Positions 22,899 to 30,405 of a DNA stretch of 30,405 bases are shown piece after piece. Each line of letters starts with the position of its first letter. Positions within the stretch are counted from its first letter, which is position 1. This DNA is from CAZEVI01 sp964515615. GTDB taxonomy: Bacteria > Patescibacteriota > UBA1384 > XYA2-FULL-43-10 > CAINNR01. Where the stretch lies: assembly GCA_964515615.1 (NCBI GenBank), contig CAZEVI010000005.1:1-30405 (forward strand), in the 5' to 3' direction. The position numbers and the translations under genes were made by a program. The notes below the pieces were generated by a model. That model did no database searches. It saw only the letters and a program-made list of their open reading frames with translations, and was not told where the DNA came from.

Positions 22899-24740
22899 AT
22901 GTCAACAGATAAGCTAAAACTTGAATTAAATAAAAGTATGAAGATTGATGAACTTATCACACTTTTTCATAATTTTGGTTATTTGCGGGTTGACTACATT
23001 TCAACTTTTGGACAATTTTCAGTTTCCGGCGGATTGGTAAAAATCTATTCTAGTTCAAATAACAGTCCGATCACAGTTGATTTTTTTGGCAATAGAATTG
23101 ATGAGATATATACTTTCAATTTAGCCGACAGCACAAAAAAGGAGAAGCTGGACTATCTGGAAATTCCAAATAACAAAATAAAATCAGATGATAATGTGAT
23201 TAGCCTTGGAGATTTAGTTGTCCATATTGATCATGGAATTGGTATATATCGAGGAAAGATACTCAAAAAACACTTGAATGATTATAGAGAATTTATAGCA
23301 GTTGAATATGCTAATGGTGATTTTTTGTATCTGCCGGAAAAGGTAATATCTAAAATAACTAAATATCTCGGAGTCAGCAGAAAGACTCCTCGACTTTCGC
23401 GGCTCGGCTCAAATGTTTGGGAAAAAACGCGGAAAAAAATAGAAGAAAGCATATACGCTTTAGCAAAGGAGTTGCTTTTGGTTTATGCAAAAAGAGAATT
23501 AATTACCCGTCCGAAATATAGAATAGATCGGGAATGGGATAAAAAATTGAAAGATAGTTTTGTCCATAAAGAGACATCTGACCAAGAAAGGGCGATAGAT
23601 GAAATATACCACGATTTAGAGCTTGGTCGGCCAATGGATCGTCTTTTAATTGGCGATGTCGGATTTGGGAAAACTGAGGTAGCTGTCAGGGCTGCTGCAC
23701 AAGTTATAGAAAACGGTTGGCAGGTAGCCATTTTGGCACCAACGACAATTCTTTCCCGCCAGCACTTTGTAACAATTGGTGATCGATTGAAGGATTTTCC
23801 GATTCGCGTTGGCGAACTTTCAAGATTTGTTAAAAAGAACGAACAGAATAAAATTATCTCCGAATTAAAAAGTGGTAAAATTGACTTAGTTATTGGTACT
23901 CATCGATTAATTAAATCAGATATTATTTTTAATAAACTCGGGCTTTTGATAATCGACGAAGAACAGAGGTTTGGAGTTAAAGATAAGGAAAAATTAAAAT
24001 CACTTAAAAACGATGTTGATATTTTATCGCTTTCGGCGACACCGATTCCAAGAACTCTTTTCATCTCTCTTTCCGGAATCCGACAGTTATCAGTTATTAA
24101 AACTCCGCCGGCTGGCAGAAAACCGATTGTTACAAGAGTCGAAAAATACAATTTGGAAAATATCAAACAGTATATATTGAATGAATTAAAATGTGGCGGC
24201 CAAATTTATTTTTTGCACAACGATGTCAAAACAATTGAAGCCAGGGCCGCTGAATTTCGGCAACTTTTCCCAAAAGCCAAAATTTCCGTTGGTCATGGTC
24301 AAATGTCAGAGGAAAAGTTGTCATCAGTAATGGCTGACTTTGTCGGCCGGAAAGTTGATATATTATTTTGTTCGACAATCATTGAAAATGGATTGGATAT
24401 ACCAACAGTAAATACTTTAATTGTAGAAAATGCGGAAAATTTCGGGTTGTCGCAACTTTATCAAATTCGCGGGCGGATTGGCCGCGGTGTAAATCAGGCT
24501 TATGCTTACTTTACCTATAAAAAGAATTTGGTTGGGAATGCTTACAAAAGATTGCAAGCATTGGTTGAAAAAACCGATTTGGGCAGCGGGTTTGATATTG
24601 CCTATTCCGATTTAGAGATTCGAGGTGGTGGCAATATTCTCGGCCGTCAACAACATGGAAATATGGAACAACTCGGGCTAGTTTTATATACTAAATTGCT
24701 AAATCAGGCCGTAAAAAAACTAAAAAACAATCAAAAATAG
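22899..24740 (+). CDS. mfd: Mini-Mfd: transcription-repair coupling factor motor lacking UvrB-like and TRCF domains
   Basis: The 613-residue product is about half the usual Mfd length. It starts with a short piece matching the end of the UvrB-like region (LFHNFGYLRVDYISTFGQF, then FFGNRIDEIYTF), goes straight to the RNA-polymerase interaction domain (GDLVVHIDHGIGIYRG, about residues 100-170), then has a full RecG-like translocase. Its motifs are GDVGFGKTE (252-260), DEEQRFG (353-359), SATPIPRT, ENGLDIPTVNT and YQIRGRIGRG. It ends after NILGRQQHGNMEQLG and a short basic helix, so the C-terminal TRCF domain is missing. A stop codon immediately precedes the ATG, so the N-terminus is not simply mis-called. 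It should push stalled RNA polymerase but not recruit UvrA in the usual way. Confidence 0.88.
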   Translation: MSTDKLKLELNKSMKIDELITLFHNFGYLRVDYISTFGQFSVSGGLVKIYSSSNNSPITVDFFGNRIDEIYTFNLADSTKKEKLDYLEIPNNKIKSDDNVISLGDLVVHIDHGIGIYRGKILKKHLNDYREFIAVEYANGDFLYLPEKVISKITKYLGVSRKTPRLSRLGSNVWEKTRKKIEESIYALAKELLLVYAKRELITRPKYRIDREWDKKLKDSFVHKETSDQERAIDEIYHDLELGRPMDRLLIGDVGFGKTEVAVRAAAQVIENGWQVAILAPTTILSRQHFVTIGDRLKDFPIRVGELSRFVKKNEQNKIISELKSGKIDLVIGTHRLIKSDIIFNKLGLLIIDEEQRFGVKDKEKLKSLKNDVDILSLSATPIPRTLFISLSGIRQLSVIKTPPAGRKPIVTRVEKYNLENIKQYILNELKCGGQIYFLHNDVKTIEARAAEFRQLFPKAKISVGHGQMSEEKLSSVMADFVGRKVDILFCSTIIENGLDIPTVNTLIVENAENFGLSQLYQIRGRIGRGVNQAYAYFTYKKNLVGNAYKRLQALVEKTDLGSGFDIAYSDLEIRGGGNILGRQQHGNMEQLGLVLYTKLLNQAVKKLKNNQK

Positions 24741-24778
24741 AATATACTAGACGGGCATCGAATTTATTTTTGCAGTTT

Positions 24779-24807
24779 TCAACAAAATATAAAATTTAGG
24801 TTATAAT
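24779..24807 (+). promoter_or_regulatory. Candidate dprA promoter
   Basis: TCAACA (24779-24784), a 17-base spacer and a perfect TATAAT (24802-24807) lie about 50 bases before the dprA ATG, in the 118-base gap after mfd. Confidence 0.55.
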
Positions 24808-24858
24808 TTAGTGGTATAAACTAAATGTTTGGCTTTATCTACCGGTGAGGGAAAATTA

Positions 24859-25956
24859 ATGAAGAAAAATTTATCAGATGGTGAAAAAGAGGCGCTTCTG
24901 ATTTTAGACCAAAGCCCGAAGATCGGTGCCAAAACTTTGAAAAAAGTCGTTCACTATTATAACAATAATATTCAGGCGATTTTGGATGATTCGGAAACGA
25001 ATTTAGGCAAACTTTTCCAAGGGGCGGCGCTTGAAGGGATTATTGAAACTAGAAAAAATAAATTAGACAAAAAGGTATATTCGCAATTCTCGATTCAACC
25101 GATTTTTTTTGATGACAAGGTATATCCTAAATTGCTGGCGGAAATTTATGACCCTCCGGTAATTTTATACTGTCGAGGAGACAGTGAACTCTTAAATTCA
25201 ATCTCAATTGCCATTGTCGGGAGCAGAAAATATACTTCTTATTCAAAATCGGTTTTAGAAAAAATTATTCCTCATTTAGTATCATCAAAAATTACAATCG
25301 TCTCCGGCTTAGCTGTTGGGGTTGATGGAATGGCACATTATCTGGCTTTGGAAAACGGTGGAAAAACTATCGGTGTGCTTGGTTGCGGGGTTGATGAAAT
25401 TTATCCGACATCAAATCGCCAACTCGGGGAGCGAATGTTGGAAAAAGGTGGACTAATTATCTCTGAATTTCCACCGGGCACACCGCCGTTAAAACAAAAT
25501 TTTCCGCTTAGAAACAGAATAATTGCCGGCTTGTCTTCTGGAACTTTGGTTGTTGAAGCCAGAAAGGATTCCGGATCATTGATAACTGCCGGTTTGTCAA
25601 ACGATTTCGGGCGGGAAGTTTTTGCCGTTCCCGGCAATATCGACAGTTTTGCTTCTGAGGGAACGAATGGGCTCATTAAACAGGGGGCAAAAATAGTTAC
25701 TAGTGCCGCCGATATTTTGTCGGAATTAAATATTGAATTTAATATCGGCAAAACAACAGTTATTGTCCCGGAAAGTGTTGAAGAGGAGAAAATACTAAAA
25801 TCGATCGAGTCGGAAGCACTTCCGGTTGACAAAATCTCCAAATTGACTAAGCTTGATATTGTAGCAGTTAATTCCTTAATGCCGATTTTGGAAATTTCCG
25901 GCAAGGTTGAGAGAGTTCATGACGGTTATCGGCTGAGAGGAAGGTTGAAAAAATGA
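24859..25956 (+). CDS. dprA: DNA-processing protein DprA
   Basis: DprA loads RecA on incoming single-stranded DNA during transformation. The ATG at 24859 with GAGGG upstream is preferred over a TTG at 24829. The 365-residue product has an N-terminal helical region with a helix-hairpin-helix-like stretch (LDQSPKIGAKTLKKVV), then the Rossmann-like domain with IVGSRKYTSYSK, VSGLAVGVDGMAH, LGCGVDEIYP, FPLRNRIIAGLSSGTLVVEA and GSLITAGLSNDFGREVFAVPG. A C-terminal winged-helix domain begins near KILKSIESEALPVDKI. Together with the pilus locus this suggests, but does not prove, DNA uptake. Confidence 0.96.
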   Translation: MKKNLSDGEKEALLILDQSPKIGAKTLKKVVHYYNNNIQAILDDSETNLGKLFQGAALEGIIETRKNKLDKKVYSQFSIQPIFFDDKVYPKLLAEIYDPPVILYCRGDSELLNSISIAIVGSRKYTSYSKSVLEKIIPHLVSSKITIVSGLAVGVDGMAHYLALENGGKTIGVLGCGVDEIYPTSNRQLGERMLEKGGLIISEFPPGTPPLKQNFPLRNRIIAGLSSGTLVVEARKDSGSLITAGLSNDFGREVFAVPGNIDSFASEGTNGLIKQGAKIVTSAADILSELNIEFNIGKTTVIVPESVEEEKILKSIESEALPVDKISKLTKLDIVAVNSLMPILEISGKVERVHDGYRLRGRLKK

Positions 25957-26162
25957 GGCTTTTCAGCGGGGCAATAAGCTTGTTTTGGGAAAAAGCAGAA
26001 GCAAATACTAGATAAAAACCATTATCTAAATTGATTTTTCGACACAAATTTGACTTTCAAACAACTAAGATTTATCCATTACTTTTTGATGTGTAATGAG
26101 TGGCAGAAAAAACACAAAATAATTATTTGACATAAAAATAAATAAAAACAGGAGTTAAAATC

Positions 26163-28397
26163 ATGAACTTGGTAATTGTTGAATCCCCAGCTAAGGCAAA
26201 GACAATTGAGAAATTTTTAGGTAAAGATTTTAAAGTTTTGGCTTCTTACGGTCATGTTCGCGACTTGCCGAAAAAAGAACTCGGAGTTGACGTTTCCGAT
26301 AATTATCAACCGACCTATGAGATTCCATCATCGGCTAGAAAAACAATTTCGGAATTAAGAAAAAGCAGTGAAAAAGCAAAAGATATATACTTGGCAACTG
26401 ACTTGGATCGCGAAGGAGAAGCGATCTCTTGGCACGTAGCCAAAGCGCTAAAATTATCCGATGACGACAGTCATATTAAACGGATCACTTTTTCTGAAAT
26501 TACCAATTCGGCAATTAATAACGCGGTTAAACATCCACGAAAAATTGATATGAATTTGGTTGATGCTCAACAAGCCAGACGAGTTTTGGACCGGCTGGTT
26601 GGCTATAAACTTTCACCATTGCTTTGGAAAAAAGTCAAATCTGGTTTATCTGCCGGTCGGGTTCAGTCGGTTGCAGTTCGATTGGTTGTTGAACGCGAAA
26701 GAGAAATTAGGGCTTTTAAGCCAGAGGAATATTGGATTTTGGCCGTTGTTCTATCAAAAAAATCCGACCAACTAAAATTCAAAGCTTTTTTAGTTGAAGA
26801 AAATGGTAAACCAATTAGAAAACTTGATATTAAAACCGAAAAAGATGCTAAGAGAATAGAGAAATCTCTTGCCAATGCCAAATACAAAGTGCTGTCAGTT
26901 GATAAGAATGAACAGTTACGAAATGCGGCGGCGCCATTTACAACATCAACATTACAAATGGAATCATCACGGAAATTGGGAATCTCAGTTAAACAAACGA
27001 TGATGCTGGCTCAAAGACTATATGAAGCAGGAAAAATTACCTATATGCGAACCGACTCGACCAATTTATCAACTGCGGCGATTTCAGAGATTCGCAAAGT
27101 TGTTGAAAAAAATTTTGGCAAAAAGTATTTACCTGATGGTGAAGTTAAATATAAAACCAAAACTAAACATGCCCAAGAAGCACATGAGGCGATTCGTCCG
27201 ACTCATTTTTCTGAGCGGGTAGCGTCTGGTGATCCGCGCGAACAAAGACTGTATGATCTAATTTGGAAGCGCACGGTTGCTTCACAGATGGCAGCGGCAA
27301 AAATCGAAATTGTTGAAGCCAGAATTTTAGCCAATGTTAAGGAAAAACTAATATTTTTGGCTCGCGGCGAAAGCATTAAATTCGACGGATTTATCAAGGT
27401 ATATGCCGAAGGTAAGGACGACGAAGCTGAGGAAGAAAAAATTACCATTCCTGAACTGGAAAAAGATGAAACGCTGGATTTTCATCAATTTGATAAAATT
27501 CAAAAATTTACCGAACCGTCAAAACGCTATACCGAAGCAACTTTGGTTAAAAAATTAGAGAGTTTAGGAATCGGTCGACCATCAACTTATGCACCGACAA
27601 TGTCGACAATTCAAGACAGGGGCTATGTTCGGTTGGAAGATAAAAGATTTTATCCGGAGGAGATTGCTGGAATTGTTAACGATCTTTTAGTTGAACATTT
27701 TCCGAAAGTTGTCGATTTCCAATTTACAGCGCATATGGAAGATGAATTTGATGACATTGCCGACGGTAAAATGAAATGGCAAAGTGTTATTGAAGAATTT
27801 TATATTCCTTTTGCCGCAACATTGAAAGATAAAAATAAGGAGTTGGACAAAAAGGATATTGCACCGGTTAAAGAGATCGGCGAAAAATGTCCAGAGTGCA
27901 AAAAACCGTTGGTTGAGCGTTTTGGCCGATATGGTAAATTTATTGCTTGCTCGGACTATCCAAATTGCAAATATTCTCGCCCGCTGGAAAATAAAAAAGA
28001 GATGAAAAATGCCGTTGTTGCGGCCGAAGATGGTAGGACAACAAAGGTTGCCGATGCCACCGATGAAAAATGCGAAAAATGTGGAGGCAAAATGATTTTG
28101 AAAGAGGGGAGATTCGGCAAATTTTTGGCTTGCGAAAACTATCCGAAGTGTAAAAATACCAAAACGATTATTACCGATACAAAAGTTAAATGTCCTGAGT
28201 GCAAAAATGGCACACTGGTTGAGCGTCGAACAAAGCGCGGGCGAATGTTTTGGGGTTGTTCGGCTTATCCGAAATGCAAATATGCCAGTTGGCAAGACCC
28301 GAATAAAAAGAAAAACGAAAGTGATGGATCAGAAGTTATTACAGCGGCAGAATCGGAATTACCCGATGACAACGAAAATTTGGAAGTCAAAAGTTAA
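26163..28397 (+). CDS. topA: DNA topoisomerase I
   Basis: This type IA enzyme relaxes negative supercoils. The 744-residue product has the Toprim domain (VIVESPAKAKTIEKFLG and YLATDLDREGEAISWH), the active-site Tyr294 in ITYMRTDSTNLS, and GIGRPSTYAPTMSTIQDRGY. Three C-terminal C4 zinc fingers follow (CPECKKP...CSDYPNC, CEKCGGK...CENYPKC and CPECKNG...CSAYPKC). AGGAG lies 9 bases before the ATG. The last codons and the TAA stop lie inside the left inverted repeat of the downstream element, so the original C-terminus may have been replaced. Confidence 0.97.
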   Translation: MNLVIVESPAKAKTIEKFLGKDFKVLASYGHVRDLPKKELGVDVSDNYQPTYEIPSSARKTISELRKSSEKAKDIYLATDLDREGEAISWHVAKALKLSDDDSHIKRITFSEITNSAINNAVKHPRKIDMNLVDAQQARRVLDRLVGYKLSPLLWKKVKSGLSAGRVQSVAVRLVVEREREIRAFKPEEYWILAVVLSKKSDQLKFKAFLVEENGKPIRKLDIKTEKDAKRIEKSLANAKYKVLSVDKNEQLRNAAAPFTTSTLQMESSRKLGISVKQTMMLAQRLYEAGKITYMRTDSTNLSTAAISEIRKVVEKNFGKKYLPDGEVKYKTKTKHAQEAHEAIRPTHFSERVASGDPREQRLYDLIWKRTVASQMAAAKIEIVEARILANVKEKLIFLARGESIKFDGFIKVYAEGKDDEAEEEKITIPELEKDETLDFHQFDKIQKFTEPSKRYTEATLVKKLESLGIGRPSTYAPTMSTIQDRGYVRLEDKRFYPEEIAGIVNDLLVEHFPKVVDFQFTAHMEDEFDDIADGKMKWQSVIEEFYIPFAATLKDKNKELDKKDIAPVKEIGEKCPECKKPLVERFGRYGKFIACSDYPNCKYSRPLENKKEMKNAVVAAEDGRTTKVADATDEKCEKCGGKMILKEGRFGKFLACENYPKCKNTKTIITDTKVKCPECKNGTLVERRTKRGRMFWGCSAYPKCKYASWQDPNKKKNESDGSEVITAAESELPDDNENLEVKS

Positions 28398-28799
28398 AAT
28401 GCAAAATTGTAATTCAAAATTTAGAAGTGATCTACTGTCGAGATGTTATAATTTTGGGTTGGCAATAATTGATTTAACTGATAAATTCCCGCAAAAAAGG
28501 AGCACTTGGATAATTGCTGATCAGGTAATGAGATCAGTGACATCGATTGGGAAAATATCACAGAGGAAAAAGCATCCAACTTAAGACTTGAATTCAAAAA
28601 GTTTTATGAGATCGCCTTCAAAAGCGTCAATGAATCTTTTTATTGGTTGAACATGATTAATGACTCCAAAATATTCATTGGTTCCCAAATTAATGGACTT
28701 ATTAAAGAGAACGGCGAAATTTGCTGTATGTTAGCGGCAGTAGTTATAAAACTTAAAAAGAAAAATTAGGGTATTATCGATTACAATTCTAACTTTTGA
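28387..28799 (+). repeat. Inverted repeats enclosing the four-helix-bundle pseudogene
   Basis: TCAAAAGTTA (28387-28396) plus AATTGTAAT (28405-28413) on the left match ATTACAATT (28780-28788) plus TAACTTTTGA (28790-28799) on the right as reverse complements, with 8 extra bases in the left copy. The unit fills almost the whole 418-base gap between topA and recR and carries one broken gene, so it looks like a small mobile or formerly mobile unit. Confidence 0.55.
28399..28769 (+). pseudogene. Frameshifted four-helix-bundle protein (23S rRNA IVS / S23 family)
   Basis: An ORF from the ATG at 28399 gives LLSRCYNFGLAIIDLTDKFP, then WIIADQVMRSVTSIG, typical of the first two helices of this family. 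Near 28551-28556 the match moves to another frame, which continues NITEEKASNLRLEFKKFYE, ESFYWLNMIND and the final helix to a TAG at 28767. A one-base deletion in the SIGANISEG-type motif explains it. The original frame stops at 28582-28584. Family members are encoded in 23S rRNA intervening sequences or stand free; their role is poorly known. There is no rRNA here. Without the frameshift it would have about 123 residues. A sequencing error remains possible. Confidence 0.8.
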
Positions 28800-28815
28800 T
28801 TTTTAACTTATAATT

Positions 28816-29421
28816 ATGCTTCCAAAACCAGTGCAAAATTTAATAGATGAGTTTTCCAAATTGCCGGGGATTGGTCCAAAGACCGCCGCTCGGCTAGTTT
28901 TCTATTTATTAAAAAAGCCAAAAGGCGATGTTTTAGCTTTTGGCCAAGCGGCAATTGAGCTGATGGAGAATATAAAATATTGTAGTAGCTGTTTTTCCAT
29001 TACAGATAATGATATTTGCGAAATTTGTTTGGACAGTCAGCGAAATCATTCAATTTTAGCCGTTGTTGAAGAGCCACTAGATATTGTGGCACTTGAAAAA
29101 TCCCGTGCTTTCGATGGTCTGTATCATGTGCTCGGCGGAGTGATATCACCAATTGATGGAATTGGTCCGGAAAACCTTAGAATTGCAGAATTGCTTGACA
29201 AGATAGCAAATAATCCTAAAATAAGAGAAGTAATTCTTGCGACAAATCCTTCGCTCGAAGGCGAGGCAACAGCGACGTATATTCGAAGCAAAATCGAAAA
29301 AAATGGGAGAGACATCGAGATTACTCGAATTGCTCGTGGCTTGCCGGTTGGCGGCGATTTGGAATATGCTGATGAAGTTACTCTTTCGAGATCGCTGGAA
29401 GGTAGAAAAAAATATAACTAA
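28816..29421 (+). CDS. recR: Recombination mediator RecR
   Basis: RecR works with RecO/RecF to load RecA at gaps. The 201-residue product shows the helix-hairpin-helix (LIDEFSKLPGIGPKTAARL), a C4 zinc finger (YCSSCFSITDNDICEIC), the Toprim domain (ILAVVEEPLDIVALEKS and ATNPSLEGEATATYI) and the C-terminal RIARGLPVGGDLEYADEVTL motif. Its ATG has no ribosome binding site and lies 17 bases after the right inverted repeat of the upstream element, so part of its upstream region may have been replaced. Confidence 0.97.
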   Translation: MLPKPVQNLIDEFSKLPGIGPKTAARLVFYLLKKPKGDVLAFGQAAIELMENIKYCSSCFSITDNDICEICLDSQRNHSILAVVEEPLDIVALEKSRAFDGLYHVLGGVISPIDGIGPENLRIAELLDKIANNPKIREVILATNPSLEGEATATYIRSKIEKNGRDIEITRIARGLPVGGDLEYADEVTLSRSLEGRKKYN

Positions 29422-29427
29422 AAACAA

Positions 29428-29456
29428 TTGCATTTTGTGTTTTAGCGTGCTAAAAA
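29428..29456 (+). promoter_or_regulatory. Candidate promoter with overlapping palindrome for the zinc-ribbon gene
   Basis: TTGCAT (29428-29433), a 17-base spacer and TAAAAA (29451-29456) with TG one base upstream form a weak extended -10 promoter. A perfect short palindrome (TTTTAGC at 29440-29446, GT, GCTAAAA at 29449-29455) covers the -10, as an operator might. Confidence 0.4.
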
Positions 29457-29500
29457 TAAACTGTCGAAATTCTAAATAAATATAAATAGGAGGAGTAAGG

Positions 29501-29686
29501 ATGCCCGATAAGTATGTTTGCGACTGCGGATACAGCAGTGAGGAATATTCTGATAAATGTCCAGAGTGCGGACAGGTAATGATGTCGATTGGCGACGATG
29601 AGGAATTTGACGCCGTCGGTCAGGCAGAACGTTATGAGGATGGGGAATCGGAGATGCCGGCAGTACCGCAAAGTAAGACCGCTTAA
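29501..29686 (+). CDS. Small zinc-ribbon protein
   Basis: This 61-residue protein has a CDCGYSS...KCPECGQ pattern (CxC and CxxC, likely one zinc) followed by an acidic, disordered tail. An excellent ribosome binding site, AGGAGG at 29488-29493, lies 7 bases before the ATG, and a terminator follows directly, so it forms its own short transcription unit. Rubredoxin-like and rubrerythrin-like ribbons look similar, but only one knuckle pair is present. Function is unknown; an adapter or regulatory role is possible. Confidence 0.8.
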   Translation: MPDKYVCDCGYSSEEYSDKCPECGQVMMSIGDDEEFDAVGQAERYEDGESEMPAVPQSKTA

Positions 29687-29701
29687 CAGACGATATTTTT
29701 G

Positions 29702-29735
29702 AAAAAGGCCTCGTTTTTTACATCGGGGCTTTTTT
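29702..29735 (+). terminator. Rho-independent terminator after the zinc-ribbon gene
   Basis: AAAAAGGCCTCG (29702-29713) pairs over 12 positions, with two G-U pairs, with CGGGGCTTTTTT (29724-29735); the loop is 10 bases and the U-run is in the 3' arm. It separates the zinc-ribbon gene from cysS. Confidence 0.85.
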
Positions 29736-29764
29736 AATTCGGCGACATTTGATATTATCAAGCT

Positions 29765-30405
29765 ATGAAATTATTTAATACTCTCTCAAAATCCGTCGAA
29801 AAGTTTGAACCGATCGAACAAGGCAAGGTTAAGCTCTATACTTGCGGCCCGACGGTTTACAATTTTGCTCACATTGGCAATTTGCGAACTTTTATTTTTG
29901 AAGATTTACTACGTCGGACATTGGAGCTTGTCGGCTACCATGTCGATCAAATAATGAATATGACTGACGTTGATGATAAAACAATCGCCGCAGCCGGCGG
30001 GGAACCAGAGGAGTTTAAAAAATTAACCAAAAAATATGAAATTGCTTTTTTGGCCGATATAGCCAAGTTAAATATTGAAAAACCGACAGAGATAACCAGA
30101 GCAACCGAATATATTGATAAAATTGTTGATTTTGTCAGCGATCTGGTGGATCGTGGCTTTGCTTACAAAGGCGACGATGGTTCAATTTACTTTTCAATTG
30201 AAAAATTTACTGATTATGGCAAGCTCTCGGGTTTGGATAGGGAGGGAATTAAAGCTGGAGCGCGAGTTTCTCAAGACGAATATACTAAGGAAAATCCGGC
30301 TGATTTTGTTTTGTGGAAATCTTGGAACTCCACCGATGGCGAAATTTTTTGGGAGACGAAATTGGGCAAAGGCCGTCCGGGTTGGCATATTGAATGTTCG
30401 GCAAT
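29765..30405 (+). CDS. cysS: Cysteinyl-tRNA synthetase (3'-truncated by the window end)
   Basis: The first 213 codons are present and open to the end of the window. The N-terminus has YTCGPTVYNFAHIGNLRTF: zinc ligand Cys27 and the HIGH-type motif HIGN at residues 36-39. MNMTDVDDKTI, FVLWKSW and GRPGWHIECSA (Cys211, second zinc ligand) follow, all diagnostic for CysRS. The KMSKS loop would lie beyond the window. No clear ribosome binding site precedes the ATG, which lies 29 bases after the terminator of the previous gene. Confidence 0.96.
   Translation, partial: MKLFNTLSKSVEKFEPIEQGKVKLYTCGPTVYNFAHIGNLRTFIFEDLLRRTLELVGYHVDQIMNMTDVDDKTIAAAGGEPEEFKKLTKKYEIAFLADIAKLNIEKPTEITRATEYIDKIVDFVSDLVDRGFAYKGDDGSIYFSIEKFTDYGKLSGLDREGIKAGARVSQDEYTKENPADFVLWKSWNSTDGEIFWETKLGKGRPGWHIECSA

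Noticed and set aside
26101..26160. TTGACA at 26127-26132 as the -35 of a topA promoter
   Set aside because: No acceptable -10 lies 16-18 bases downstream; the ribosome binding site occupies that position.
28399..28769. Four-helix-bundle protein as an accessory protein (Avd) of a diversity-generating retroelement
   Set aside because: There is no reverse transcriptase, template repeat or variable repeat nearby, and the sequence fits the 23S IVS-type family better.
1..30405. CRISPR array, complete transposase, toxin-antitoxin pair, restriction-modification or other known defence genes
   Set aside because: No regularly spaced repeats and no recognisable catalytic motifs of these systems were seen in either strand; the unknown minus-strand genes do not match families I know.

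Overview
The window looks like part of a small, AT-rich genome from the Candidate Phyla Radiation (Patescibacteria). I base this on the gene content: a monoderm-style type IV pilus locus whose pilins carry the KKA|FTLIELLIV signature, short intergenic gaps, and reduced versions of conserved proteins. I infer the lineage from these features only and cannot assign it to a family. TGA acts as a normal stop (for example at the ends of the pilN-like gene, ileS and dprA), so the code is the standard bacterial one and not the TGA=Gly code of Gracilibacteria/Absconditabacteria.

Layout. (1) 1-12520: a type IV pilus locus on the + strand. It has a truncated surface protein, a secreted protein, pilN-like, pilO-like and a small pilP-position protein, then pilB, pilT, pilC, two tandem major pilins, the prepilin peptidase pilD, and three minor prepilins. 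Two gaps inside it hold an intact and a decayed copy of one repeat family, and a 62-bp near-perfect palindrome separates the two pilins. (2) 12587-14429: trpS, rnhA and a DUF167/YggU gene. (3) 14433-16506: a minus-strand accessory block of five unrecognised small genes in two transcription units, each with a rho-independent terminator. (4) 16678-22663: ileS, rodA, then rplU-secE-nusG-rplK, closed by a strong terminator. (5) 22768-30405: a structured inverted repeat, a drastically shortened mfd, dprA, topA, a frameshifted four-helix-bundle (23S IVS-type) gene inside inverted repeats, recR, a small zinc-ribbon gene, and the 5' part of cysS.

How the genes fit together. PilB and PilT are the extension and retraction motors, PilC the inner-membrane platform, PilN/PilO the alignment subcomplex, PilD the processing peptidase, and the pilins and minor prepilins the fibre. 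With DprA nearby, DNA uptake is a reasonable but unproven role. The rest is housekeeping for translation (three aminoacyl-tRNA synthetases, ribosomal proteins), secretion (SecE), transcription elongation (NusG), cell-wall shape (RodA) and DNA maintenance (Mfd-like, DprA, TopA, RecR, RNase HI).

The observations I find most worth following are: a repeat-derived 22-codon in-frame insertion that splits a CxxC zinc knuckle of IleS; a 613-residue mini-Mfd with no complete UvrB-like module and no C-terminal TRCF domain; the unrecognised minus-strand operon; and the inverted-repeat families that shape the pilus locus and the topA-recR junction. I did not recognise an obvious defence system, CRISPR array, complete transposase gene, rRNA or tRNA.
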